From positions 19,464-83,463 of the forward strand of contig CAZSHX010000007.1 in assembly GCA_964606895.1 (NCBI GenBank): DNA of 64,000 nucleotides. The letters run 5' to 3'. Origin of the DNA: CAZSHX01 sp964606895 (GTDB taxonomy: Bacteria; Bacteroidota; Ignavibacteria; Kapaibacteriales; UBA2268). Made by a program: the position numbers and the translations under genes. Of this stretch, positions 37,501 through 46,735 are shown piece after piece (the stretch's first letter is position 1; each line of letters opens with the position of its first letter). The notes below the pieces were generated by a model that worked only from the letters and a program-made list of their open reading frames with translations, had not been told where the DNA came from and searched no databases.

Positions 37501-37743
37501 CCGAATGAAAATGGTTCGCCTGATATACTTGAATATATTCAGAACAAAAAGCTTGACCTGATAATAAATATTCCAAGAGAGCTGACCGAGAAAGAACTTG
37601 AAAAGGACTATCTAATCAGGCGTAGTGCTGTTGACGGGAATATTCCGTTAATTACAAATGCTCGTCTTGCGAGTGCTTTCATTTACGCATTTTGCAAAAT
37701 GAGAATTGACGATATTGCAATCAAGAGTTGGCAGGAAATGTAG
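34525..37743 (+). CDS. carB: Carbamoyl-phosphate synthase large subunit, Bacteroidota/eukaryote-like type
   Basis: CarB makes carbamoyl phosphate from bicarbonate, ammonia and two ATP. The 1072 residues comprise two homologous ATP-grasp halves plus a C-terminal MGS-like regulatory domain (about 930-1072). Its wording is that of the clade shared by Bacteroidota and eukaryotic CAD/CPS1: [74 protein letters not shown], and in the second half [17 protein letters not shown] and [15 protein letters not shown]. Escherichia-type CarB instead reads GPIVIGQACEFDYSG at the first site. Both ATP-grasp halves look intact. A 14-bp hairpin terminator follows. Confidence 0.97.
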   Translation: [1072 protein letters not shown]

Positions 37744-37749
37744 AAAAAA

Positions 37750-37786
37750 AAATCTTCCGAAGATTTTTTGCGTCTTCGGAAGATTT
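37750..37786. terminator. Bidirectional terminator between carB and the convergent surface operon
   Basis: AAATCTTCCGAAGA (37750-37763) pairs perfectly with TCTTCGGAAGATTT (37773-37786) over 14 bp, with A- and T-rich flanks on the two sides. It closes both carAB and the 13.4-kb operon. Confidence 0.85.
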
Positions 37787-37804
37787 ATGAATATTTAAAA
37801 ATCA

Positions 37805-40800
37805 TTACTTTAGAAGCAGAATGGATTTTGCCTGATCGCTTGAATTGATAATGAATATATTCAGACCATTAGGTAAATTATTGCTAATGTCAAACTTGTT
37901 CCAGCCTTTGTTTAATAGTCCTTCGTAAATAATTGATATCTCCTGTCCGAGAATATTGTGATTCTTTATTCCGGCTTGAATAGAATTTGGGGAATACACA
38001 TTTAACCGGAAACCTCCATTTTCCTTGCTAATATAAGCAAGCAGGGTTTTGGTTGAATCAAAGATAATCATACGTTTGTCCAAAGCACAATATTCCAGAT
38101 TCAGCAGTCCATTTTTAATTATCAGATTATTATATCCGCCGGCAAAATTATTTAAAGTAAGATTAAGAGGCATAATGTAATCATCACCCAAAAGGACCTC
38201 ACCGGAAGGTAATGAAAGCAAATTATTCGACATCAGATTATCTGCAGGATTCTTAGAGATTTTTATTGAATCGGGATAGTAATTGTAAACCGGAGAATTG
38301 CCGACCATGCCGCTTCCGTTACTGTTTCCGTCGAAACGGAAAAGTTTACTATTGTTAGCAATGCTGAAAGATACATCGTTCAAACCTGAATTGTTCATGA
38401 TTTGTGCAAAATCGGAGGAAGGAACCGAAGTAGAAGATTTAATTCTAACCGGAATATTAATTTTACTACCAACGAGGGCAGAAATGGTATCAATTGAAAT
38501 CTCGCCGCAGATAATACCGGCACCCGACAGGTCGAAAATGGTATCTTGAGGGAAGAGCCAGTCTGCATCAGTTTCGTAAGTAAAACCGGAAGTCAATTTT
38601 CCAATTAAAGAAGGAGCAAATGAAATTTTAATCTTCGCACTGACATTTGTATCTAAAAATAAAGGAAGATTTTTTTCTATTATAAAATCGTTTGAACCTG
38701 AAGTCTTGAGCCTATTTATGTTTAACGGACCATTACCTGAATTTTTTACTATGAAGAAAGTATCCAATTTTTCACCGACGCAAACCCTTTCGAAATCAAT
38801 TTTATCCTGCAAAATTGTAAGTAATGGTCTGATACCTCTTCCATTTACAGAAACAGGAGGCGGTTGAGTGCAAATCTTGTCTCTTGTGAAATCAACAATA
38901 ACTTCAGCCTGACGCGTTTCAATATCCGTCGGAGTAAATTCTACATCATAAGTAAATTGTCGTCCGGGAGCTAAATAATACGGCAAAGTAACACCATTTG
39001 GCAGAATTATTTTGAAATCCTGCTGATGAACACCTTGAACCCGGATATTGCTAATCTCTACACCTGCTGTGCCCGTAGAACTAATGGTCTTGGTTGTTCT
39101 TTTGGCAGTTTTGAGTCTAACGTCGCCGAAAGCAACTAAAGCACCTAAGTCGGCAGTTCTGGAGGCAACAGGAACAGTGAAAATAACCGAGGAATCTATT
39201 TTGCCATAGCTTTTGATAAATACTCTCGAAGTAATTGTTCCAACAGCTGAAGAATTTAAAACAATGTTTAAATCAACATTCCCAACTTTCGTAATTGTAA
39301 ATCTATCCGGACTTATTAATGATGTGGCATTCACGGTTTCAATCCAGACTGAATCAATCTGAACGGCACAGGCAGTAGCGTTATCAAGAGTAAATGAATA
39401 GTTTGCTCTTTCTCCCTGGCAGATTGTATCCGCTTTGGTAATCGAATTCTTTATTGAATATGTAGGTATATCACCATATCCAATAATGACAAGAGTATCC
39501 GAGTAAGGAAATGATACCGAAGAGATTACAAGCTTTGATGTATCCCAACCACCGACAACAGGATGGAAAGTCAGTTCGCACTTTCCTATCGAACCAATAT
39601 CTTCTCTTGGTATTCTCATTGGGAATTTAGCAGAATTGGAAAGACTAAACTGGAACAATTTGTTGTTTATTAGTCCTGCATTTTGTATTAAGACCTCACA
39701 TCCTCCAAGATTCAGAATTGGCCATTCAAAAAGGGAAGTATCCCCAACACAGATTCTCCCAAAATTCAAAGTATCTTTGCCGGCAAGCATGAATTCTTCA
39801 TCTTTGCCTATTCCTGTAAGATTGGCAGTATCGGCGACAATGACAGTATCTCCCCCGGGAAAATCATCCCAGTCCTTAATCCGGTAAACAACCGAGGCAT
39901 TAAAAACTCCCAAACCTGATGGTTTGAATTCTAAGGCTATATTTTCAGGTGCATTGGGTGATATAATGTTCGGTTTTGGAGAAACAACTTTAAAGCAATT
40001 TACTCCCGGCGGATTGCCAATAATATAAACCGAATCAACCTGCCTGCATCGCAATCCTAAAAGAAAAGCCTGAGTAGATGCAGTATCGCTGGTTGATGGA
40101 CAGGTAACTTTAAAAGATAAATCAACAATTGAATCTCTTGCCTGAATGCCTGGAACAATTACGCAAAGACTGTCAATACCAAGCGTGTCGTTCGCATTTC
40201 CCATAATAGCAAAAGGAACATAATAATTGTAAGGTTTCAATCTCGGTCTGGTTTTCAGTGAAATCACACCTATTCCTGTTTCATCTAATTTTAATGAGTT
40301 CGGGATGAAAGTATTTGAAGCACCTACTGTTTCAACCCCGGGCTGAAGAGTTCCGAGTTTGATATTCAGATTCTGGAAAGTCTTATTTTTTGTATTGGTA
40401 ATAATAAATATAACCTGCATGGTATCAGGATTATAAGGATAGTAATTCTTATCGTTGCAATCTAACTGCCTGACTGTATCAAGCTGAATACATCCGCTAA
40501 CTCTTGCATAAAACAATCCGTCTCCCATACCTCCGCCACCACCGCCGCCGCCATAAGAAGCACCGGCATCAACAACTTCAAGCGAATCAACAATTCCAAT
40601 TTCAGTTGATGAAAGTTCAATTCTCTGTCTGGATGCGGCAATCGCTTTCTCGTCCCAAACAAGAAGTACAGCACTATCAAAATAAGCCAGAGTGTCATCG
40701 GCTTTTCTATCTTTCCATAAAAATGAAGAAAGACCTTTGATAAAACCATTTGCAGTATAATCGCTCCAGTTCCCGAACATGAACAAATCGGGAGTAATTA

Positions 40801-41545
40801 AACCGGAAGCCTTGATGTTCCCGCGTGCAGTCAGACCGGGTTTAACGGGACTGCCTTCAATTGCCAGCCAGAACTCAGGAATACCGGGAGCAACGGTTTT
40901 CTCAAATTGCCTCTCATTTTTGTAATATCCGTAAGAGGTAATAATTGGGGCTCTATCGTTTGTCGCTACTTTTGTATCAACAAGAAGAAGAACACCAATA
41001 TTATGAGCAAACCTTGAACTGTCAATCCTTGATATAAACCTTATGAATCCGCCGTTTGCCCTTTTGAATGGATGCATTGTAAAAGTAACCCAAACAGAAT
41101 CCTTTCTGTCGGGCATAATCGCAAGCATACTGGCATTTATTCTCGGAACTTTCTGAATTGTATCCCTGAAAAGCCCTGTTACAATGATTTGATTTTCAGG
41201 TGGAGGGAATTGAGTTGCAGGATTATTCTCAAAAGGAAGCTGAAATATATAATTATCAATTTTGAAATGCACAAAAGAAGTGTAGTTTATTGGTTTCAAA
41301 CCGGTGTTGTCTTCTCTGTAAATCAATTGATTAGTTGTATCTGCGGCATATTTTGTGTTAATAAAAAAGTGACCGTTTTTCAGTAATCCGGCAGTAAATT
41401 TATATGAAGTAGGAAACACATTGTCGAGCAAAAGAAAATCCTGAGCTTTAACCGAAGTAAAACAAATCAGAAAAATCCCAAATACGAGAATAATGCTACG
41501 ATAGCTTCTTATACAATTTTCAGTTATTTTAATAATCCTGTTCAT
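37805..41545 (-). CDS. Giant secreted choice-of-anchor-D/HYDIN-like protein with sorting domain (fourth gene of surface operon)
   Basis: The protein has 1246 residues with a signal peptide (about 17-34, ending in SVKAQ). An N-terminal region (about 40-330) is followed by a Gly-rich linker of eight consecutive glycines near 335. A chain of Ig-like choice-of-anchor-D repeats follows, recognised by phrases such as LNFGRICVGDTSLFEWPILN, VSGVKIQ-type strands and DFERVCVGEKLDTFFIVKNS. These are the ASPM-SPD2-HYDIN family (about 590-1010). Residues about 1020-1160 look like a cohesin-type fold (SIDTISALVGSKINIPVRIK). The end (NILGQEISIIYEGLLNKGWN, then NLPNGLNIFIIN) is a divergent T9SS sorting domain. 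Probably cell-surface or extracellular; ligand unknown. Confidence 0.8.
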   Translation of the reverse strand: MNRIIKITENCIRSYRSIILVFGIFLICFTSVKAQDFLLLDNVFPTSYKFTAGLLKNGHFFINTKYAADTTNQLIYREDNTGLKPINYTSFVHFKIDNYIFQLPFENNPATQFPPPENQIIVTGLFRDTIQKVPRINASMLAIMPDRKDSVWVTFTMHPFKRANGGFIRFISRIDSSRFAHNIGVLLLVDTKVATNDRAPIITSYGYYKNERQFEKTVAPGIPEFWLAIEGSPVKPGLTARGNIKASGLITPDLFMFGNWSDYTANGFIKGLSSFLWKDRKADDTLAYFDSAVLLVWDEKAIAASRQRIELSSTEIGIVDSLEVVDAGASYGGGGGGGGMGDGLFYARVSGCIQLDTVRQLDCNDKNYYPYNPDTMQVIFIITNTKNKTFQNLNIKLGTLQPGVETVGASNTFIPNSLKLDETGIGVISLKTRPRLKPYNYYVPFAIMGNANDTLGIDSLCVIVPGIQARDSIVDLSFKVTCPSTSDTASTQAFLLGLRCRQVDSVYIIGNPPGVNCFKVVSPKPNIISPNAPENIALEFKPSGLGVFNASVVYRIKDWDDFPGGDTVIVADTANLTGIGKDEEFMLAGKDTLNFGRICVGDTSLFEWPILNLGGCEVLIQNAGLINNKLFQFSLSNSAKFPMRIPREDIGSIGKCELTFHPVVGGWDTSKLVISSVSFPYSDTLVIIGYGDIPTYSIKNSITKADTICQGERANYSFTLDNATACAVQIDSVWIETVNATSLISPDRFTITKVGNVDLNIVLNSSAVGTITSRVFIKSYGKIDSSVIFTVPVASRTADLGALVAFGDVRLKTAKRTTKTISSTGTAGVEISNIRVQGVHQQDFKIILPNGVTLPYYLAPGRQFTYDVEFTPTDIETRQAEVIVDFTRDKICTQPPPVSVNGRGIRPLLTILQDKIDFERVCVGEKLDTFFIVKNSGNGPLNINRLKTSGSNDFIIEKNLPLFLDTNVSAKIKISFAPSLIGKLTSGFTYETDADWLFPQDTIFDLSGAGIICGEISIDTISALVGSKINIPVRIKSSTSVPSSDFAQIMNNSGLNDVSFSIANNSKLFRFDGNSNGSGMVGNSPVYNYYPDSIKISKNPADNLMSNNLLSLPSGEVLLGDDYIMPLNLTLNNFAGGYNNLIIKNGLLNLEYCALDKRMIIFDSTKTLLAYISKENGGFRLNVYSPNSIQAGIKNHNILGQEISIIYEGLLNKGWNKFDISNNLPNGLNIFIINSSDQAKSILLLK

Positions 41546-41579
41546 TTTTTTTTTCCTGATTTATTAATATTTCTCATAA

Positions 41580-43610
41580 TTAATAATTATAAGGAGTGGT
41601 TACTTCAATAATTACCGTTCTATTGTAAAAACGTCCCTCGGGCAGATCGTTGTTGTAAATCAGCTTTTCGCCCAATCCGATTGAATTCAGTTTTTCGGGA
41701 ACAATTCTTTCTAGGATATCTTCTTTGAGAGATTCTGCCCTTTGTTCTGAAAGCTCAATATTATGTTTTTCTTTTCCAATTCTGTCGGTTAATCCGGAAA
41801 TATCTACTTTCGAATTTGTTCTTATACGGCTTTGAATCAGAGGTACCACATCCTTATTGAACTTGCTTACAGAAGGTTTGTCAAAATCAAAGAAAATCAG
41901 ATTAAACCGGTCAATTACTGAATCGCGGACAAGTTCTCCGGTAAACTGTCTTGAGAAAACCTGTTTACGCAATGGAATCTGAGAATTGGCGTTAACAACT
42001 TTATCTTTTTCGGTTTTCAAAGCCAAAGAAACGTTAAATTGTTTTACCGGAGGATTTGCTGAACTGAGTTTAACAATTTGAGCTTTGCTGAAAGCCCAGT
42101 TGAATTCAGTTGGTGGTTTTCCTGTGCCGCCGTTGGTAATCATAACCTCACCATTTTCAGCTTCAACTTTTATTTCCCATGAGCTCACACTTTCAGGAAA
42201 TTGCGTTTGTATATCAATTTTTACAGATTCAGGTTCAATTCCTGCATTATTATAGCTCAACTTCACAGGTGCAAGTATGGAAGCATCATCGGAAGCAATC
42301 TCAACTCTTCTGTTTTCTGCGAGTCCATCGTCATCAGATCTGTTAGAAATCATTTCCGGTAACTTCCTGCTCTTTACTGTGATTCTGTCAGGAGAAATTC
42401 CAAAAACATTAACAAGATAGTTTTTAACTGTTTCAGCACGCGAAAGTGACAATCCGGCAATATCATCATTTTTAGGTTCAATACATCCTGTGATTTTTAT
42501 CTTGGAATCAGGATTCTTCTTCATCCTCGAACCGATAATATTCAGCAAATTGTGATAGATACCGAGAACGGAATCTCGGAGCTGAGATTCATCAAAGCTT
42601 CGGGCATCGTTTGCCGAGAGTTGATTGTATCTGGTCTGAATTTCGCTTTTATTACTTTCAAAAAATAAATATGGCAAAAGTGGTACAATCTGATTTGAAG
42701 ATTCTTCTTTGATTAAGATTTCTGAGTAATTGGATATATTGCCATTTGCATACACGTTTTTGCACTGAAGCACAGAAACAGGTTGCGGCTTTTCAATTTT
42801 TTGAACAACGACAGGTTCAACCGGCTTCGGTATTTCTTTCGGTGCTTCCTGTATTATTACTTTTGGCTTTTCAAGTGAATATTTCAAACTAATTCCGGCA
42901 TAAAGGCTTTGGAATTTCCAATCCGATTCCGAAAGAACTTTTGTGAATGGCAAACTATAACCGATTTCGGGATTAATAAAAAAATTGCCTGTCAGCGGGA
43001 TTTCAGCACCTGCACTTAAAAGTAAAGCAACTCTGATTTGTCTTTTGTGGATATTGTCTTCTCCGAATTTCCCACTTATGATTTTTCTTTTTGTGCTACC
43101 GTCAACAAAGGTTATGCCTGCAGGAGATAAAATTTCTTCATATTGAGAATACATTGTTCTATTGGGTAATGAAACTGATGGACCAATCCCTAAATACAAA
43201 GTTTTATAAACAGGAATTATTCCCATTAAATCGAGACTGAAATAATCAAGAACCGTTTCGAGAGATTGTTCGGTTACAAAATAAGTAAGAGTATTATTCT
43301 GAAGCGAAATTCTTGGATTATTTGCATTCTGAGAAGTGAAATTGGCACTTGCATCAAAGTATTTTACCCGTAGAGATAAATCCATAAAACTGAACATGGG
43401 AACATCAATAACATTTCCAACTGTCCAGCCCAGGGAGTTTGCATCCTTAAAAAATCCACAGTCCAAAACACCTTCGTAAGTACCAAAAGTACCCTGATGC
43501 ATATTGTACAGAAGGGAACCGTTTAATCCAATTTTATATTTGTGAAAACTGCTCTCCTGTGAAAACATCAGAAAAGGAACCATTAATAATAAAATAATAT
43601 GTTTTTTCAT
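41580..43610 (-). CDS. Outer-membrane protein with two OmpA-like peptidoglycan-binding domains (third gene of surface operon)
   Basis: The N-terminal part (signal about 1-16, then to about 245) looks like an outer-membrane beta-barrel with strands such as VRVALLLSAGAEIPL and LYAGISLKYSLEK. A proline/lysine-rich linker follows (APKEIPKPVEPVVVQKIEKP). The first OmpA-like domain (about 310-440) has LFFESNKSEI and SLSRAETVKNYLVNVFGI with NRRVEIA. A beta-domain follows, then a second OmpA-like domain (about 570-676; LIFFDFDKPSVSKF, ISGLTDRIGKEKHNIELSEQ and a final NRTVIIEVTTP). Two OmpA domains in one chain is unusual and would give a double anchor to peptidoglycan. It sits 9 bp after the kelch/HYDIN-like gene, so it probably anchors the operon's secreted products. 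Confidence 0.85.
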   Translation of the reverse strand: MKKHIILLLMVPFLMFSQESSFHKYKIGLNGSLLYNMHQGTFGTYEGVLDCGFFKDANSLGWTVGNVIDVPMFSFMDLSLRVKYFDASANFTSQNANNPRISLQNNTLTYFVTEQSLETVLDYFSLDLMGIIPVYKTLYLGIGPSVSLPNRTMYSQYEEILSPAGITFVDGSTKRKIISGKFGEDNIHKRQIRVALLLSAGAEIPLTGNFFINPEIGYSLPFTKVLSESDWKFQSLYAGISLKYSLEKPKVIIQEAPKEIPKPVEPVVVQKIEKPQPVSVLQCKNVYANGNISNYSEILIKEESSNQIVPLLPYLFFESNKSEIQTRYNQLSANDARSFDESQLRDSVLGIYHNLLNIIGSRMKKNPDSKIKITGCIEPKNDDIAGLSLSRAETVKNYLVNVFGISPDRITVKSRKLPEMISNRSDDDGLAENRRVEIASDDASILAPVKLSYNNAGIEPESVKIDIQTQFPESVSSWEIKVEAENGEVMITNGGTGKPPTEFNWAFSKAQIVKLSSANPPVKQFNVSLALKTEKDKVVNANSQIPLRKQVFSRQFTGELVRDSVIDRFNLIFFDFDKPSVSKFNKDVVPLIQSRIRTNSKVDISGLTDRIGKEKHNIELSEQRAESLKEDILERIVPEKLNSIGLGEKLIYNNDLPEGRFYNRTVIIEVTTPYNY

Positions 43611-43619
43611 AGTATGTCT

Positions 43620-46600
43620 TTACTTGTTGATAATTATAGGTTTAACAATATAATTACTTCCATCGTTTATTTGAAGGATAAATAATCCTGAATTGTATTT
43701 CTCAAGTGAATATTTCAAATCGGTAAAATTGTCTTTATTTGCCGGGACTGATTTAGTTTCAATAATCTGACCTAAGTAATTGGTAATAGTTAAACTGATT
43801 TCTTTTTCGTGATATATTGATAACTCAATTGAATTATATGCAGGATTTGGGGAAAGTGTATATAGAACTAATCCCGAATTTTTTACTAATCCGGCTCTGC
43901 CTCCGCAAACTCCTGTTAATATAAATCTGCTTGCAGATTCTTTAAGACAGTAAGACTGATTCACATTGCTGTTAAATTTGACTTCTGATACTAAGCGACT
44001 ACCTTTTAAAACTTCAAATTCAATTCCAAAAGCAGGTTTAGCATTATTAATCGGCTCAAGCCAATATAAATCCAAATCAACAAACCCATATCCTTTTGAG
44101 GCAAATGAAGATTTTGTCATATCAACCTGATAACCTTTCGCTAAACTTACTATTCTATTTGGGAACAGCATAGTCGGGTCATAGTTGAGTTTGGTTTTCA
44201 GATTGCCGTTAAAGTCTTTCCCGAAGGTTTCAGAATTATAAGGAATTGTTACAATCGTACCGGCTTCACCTTCGATATCCGAAGTTGTTAAACCGATTGA
44301 AGGAACAACTTTGCTCTTTACAGGAATACGAATTGAACCGGTAGAAGAAAATACAATTATTTCAGAATTAAAATCTGTTTCAGTATTACCGGAGAATTTA
44401 ACAGTAAATTTGGATGATTCTCTCGGTTTTAAATCAACAGGTGCTGAGGAAGTCACAGAAAGCAATTTTGAATTGTCTGTACTCGTAACTGAATCAACCT
44501 TTAAATTCTCAAAGAAGCTTGGATTTTCTATTACTATTTCGGTTTTAGCCGAATCATTAACACACAGATACCCAAAATCAATACTATTTTGGGAAATCGA
44601 ACCATTTTTACTTCTCACCACAAAGCAAACAGGTAAAAACTTGAGCGAATCTGCTATTCCGTCATGAACAATTGAAACATTTACAAGGAATGTACCTTCC
44701 GAAGTAGGCGAGAACTCTACCGGTATGGTTTTAGTTTCTCCTTTCAGCATTTGAAATGGCGTAGTTTGTTTGACGCTGAATAGATTTTGAGAACCACCCG
44801 ATAAAGTAAATGATGTAATGTTTACAGTCAAATCACCCGGGTTATCTAAAGTCAAATAACTGTTATAAACGCTTCCAACAATATAATTAACCGTGTCGCA
44901 TCCGTTGTATGATTTTCCGGTGATGTATTTTAATATTCCCTTTCCTGTCAGATTGCAGGGATATCCTGATTTAGAAATATGCACCAAAAGGCTTCCGGCT
45001 TCTCTGTTTCTAATACTCGGGTTAAATTGGATACAAACTTGCAAAGAATCTCCGGGAGGTATTCGTACTCTGCCTTTTGGAGATATTACTTTGTAATCAT
45101 TCGAGCCTGCAATTGAAACCGAATCAATATAAGTTGTATCAGTACCCTGATTTCTGATTGCAGAAAAACATATTATTGAATCCTTACCTACGAGTACTTC
45201 GCCGTAATCTACTGAATTAGTCAATATTCTAATTGAAGAGGCGATACCGCTTCCGTAAAGTTTAACTGTATTTGTTAAACCGCCAAGACTTAAATATAAT
45301 TCGCCGATTCGAGGTCCCTGCTGAGCCGGACGAAATCTTAGAAAAACAGTTCTTGATGAATTTGCCGGAATGATGAAATTGGTTGTATCTCCGGTCAGAA
45401 TAAATTCCGCATTATTATTGAGTTCAAATTTATCTACTTTAACCGGTAATAACCATTCATTTTTTACTATAATACGAACACTATCAGAAATTCTTCCTAC
45501 TTCTTCAGCCGAAAAGGAAATATCGTTTACCATTAATGGCTGATATATTTCAACATTATTACTTCCTGAAGTTGCGGAAAGTCCTCCTGTAGCTATCGGT
45601 AGATTCAATCCGGTCATATTCAAAGTTCTGAAACTGCATTTGTCATTCATTCCCGAAAGGGAAAGCCATATTCCACCGGGATTAGCATTGTCGGGCAGAT
45701 TGAAATATTCTGTCCCGTTAGTTTTGCCTGATGAACCGTCACCACCTGCAACAAGGTAGGAAGGAACTGTATCTTTTATTCCTGCAACAAGGGTAAAATC
45801 GAAATTTGCTCTCGGCTGATTCATGCTGGGTGAGAATTTCCAGCCTGATTTTATATCATACCATTCTGCAGTATTCTGGCTTGCTCCTGCATTAGACAGA
45901 CCACCAATTGAACGTGCAACTCCGGCTATATCAGTGAATGAGACAGGAAAATCCCTGAAAACCCTCGGATTAAATGAGTAAGTATTCCAGATCCAGTTTT
46001 CGAGAAGTTCGGTTGAAGATTGTGCTCCCGCTTCACCGCCGCAGTTTATTAAAACTGGTTGATTTTTATCATTACGGATTTCGGCAAGAAGGTGTCCTGC
46101 TCTGGATTTACTCGTATTCCCAATATTATCCAGAGAATTGTTAGTAAGATTAATCCGTTCTGAAGAATTTATTCTTGCTCCGCTTCTGAAATTACCGCTT
46201 TGCTGACTAAAACCACCATTGATAATAATAAAATTGCTTTGATGAATTGCCGAAGATGCATCTGCTCTTGAAGTTTTTAAATTTCCGAGCGTTCTCCAAA
46301 TTAGCACCGGCTGGTTTGAATCATAATCAAGATATTCTACCCCTTGGATTGTTTTGCAGTTGGCTTTGGTACCTTGATAACCTCCGAAGAGATAGATTCT
46401 TGCCAAACCTTTCCCTGTTGGAACAATTACCAATGAATGGAATGCTCTGGCTTCATTTAAGGTTCCGGAAGAAATTATTTTGCCGGTTTTAAACTCATAA
46501 ATAAGAGAATTATTGGTAGATTGGTCGTTTGCACCAAATCCGCCTGTTATCAGAACATTCCCATCAGGGAGCATGACGGATTTATGCCCAAACAGCCCGC

Positions 46601-46703
46601 TCGGCAATTGGGCATTATATTTCCAGCCCGGGTACGTTGTTTGAGACAACGCACCCGCACCGGAGAATAAAACAATTATTAAAACAACCAGGTATTTTCT
46701 CAT
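43620..46703 (-). CDS. Secreted kelch/galactose-oxidase-like propeller plus choice-of-anchor-D protein with T9SS domain (second gene of surface operon)
   Basis: A signal peptide (about 1-20) precedes kelch-type propeller repeats (about 25-380; MLPDGNVLITGGFG, ARIYLFGGYQGT, SYLVAGGDGSSG, NLPIATGGLSATSG). Choice-of-anchor-D/HYDIN-like Ig repeats follow (about 390-800; SVDYGEVLVGKDSIICFSAI, SIDFGYLCVNDSAKTEIVIE), then a cohesin-like module (about 805-925). The T9SS sorting domain is LYTLSPNPAYNSIELSI, then YNSGLFILQINDG. It has 1027 residues. The same HYDIN-plus-cohesin-like-plus-sorting-domain arrangement occurs in the fourth gene, so the two are architectural relatives with different N-terminal heads. 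It lies 32 bp after the first gene. Possibly an adhesive surface protein; no enzyme residues could be assigned. Confidence 0.8.
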   Translation of the reverse strand: MRKYLVVLIIVLFSGAGALSQTTYPGWKYNAQLPSGLFGHKSVMLPDGNVLITGGFGANDQSTNNSLIYEFKTGKIISSGTLNEARAFHSLVIVPTGKGLARIYLFGGYQGTKANCKTIQGVEYLDYDSNQPVLIWRTLGNLKTSRADASSAIHQSNFIIINGGFSQQSGNFRSGARINSSERINLTNNSLDNIGNTSKSRAGHLLAEIRNDKNQPVLINCGGEAGAQSSTELLENWIWNTYSFNPRVFRDFPVSFTDIAGVARSIGGLSNAGASQNTAEWYDIKSGWKFSPSMNQPRANFDFTLVAGIKDTVPSYLVAGGDGSSGKTNGTEYFNLPDNANPGGIWLSLSGMNDKCSFRTLNMTGLNLPIATGGLSATSGSNNVEIYQPLMVNDISFSAEEVGRISDSVRIIVKNEWLLPVKVDKFELNNNAEFILTGDTTNFIIPANSSRTVFLRFRPAQQGPRIGELYLSLGGLTNTVKLYGSGIASSIRILTNSVDYGEVLVGKDSIICFSAIRNQGTDTTYIDSVSIAGSNDYKVISPKGRVRIPPGDSLQVCIQFNPSIRNREAGSLLVHISKSGYPCNLTGKGILKYITGKSYNGCDTVNYIVGSVYNSYLTLDNPGDLTVNITSFTLSGGSQNLFSVKQTTPFQMLKGETKTIPVEFSPTSEGTFLVNVSIVHDGIADSLKFLPVCFVVRSKNGSISQNSIDFGYLCVNDSAKTEIVIENPSFFENLKVDSVTSTDNSKLLSVTSSAPVDLKPRESSKFTVKFSGNTETDFNSEIIVFSSTGSIRIPVKSKVVPSIGLTTSDIEGEAGTIVTIPYNSETFGKDFNGNLKTKLNYDPTMLFPNRIVSLAKGYQVDMTKSSFASKGYGFVDLDLYWLEPINNAKPAFGIEFEVLKGSRLVSEVKFNSNVNQSYCLKESASRFILTGVCGGRAGLVKNSGLVLYTLSPNPAYNSIELSIYHEKEISLTITNYLGQIIETKSVPANKDNFTDLKYSLEKYNSGLFILQINDGSNYIVKPIIINK

Positions 46704-46735
46704 AAGTTACCCGAAAATTGTCGAAATTATTTTTT

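Noticed and set aside
40504..40740. Plus-strand ORF rich in Arg, His and Gln opposite the Gly-rich stretch
   Set aside because: Antisense shadow of the polyglycine and neighbouring codons in the HYDIN-like gene; no start context or homology.
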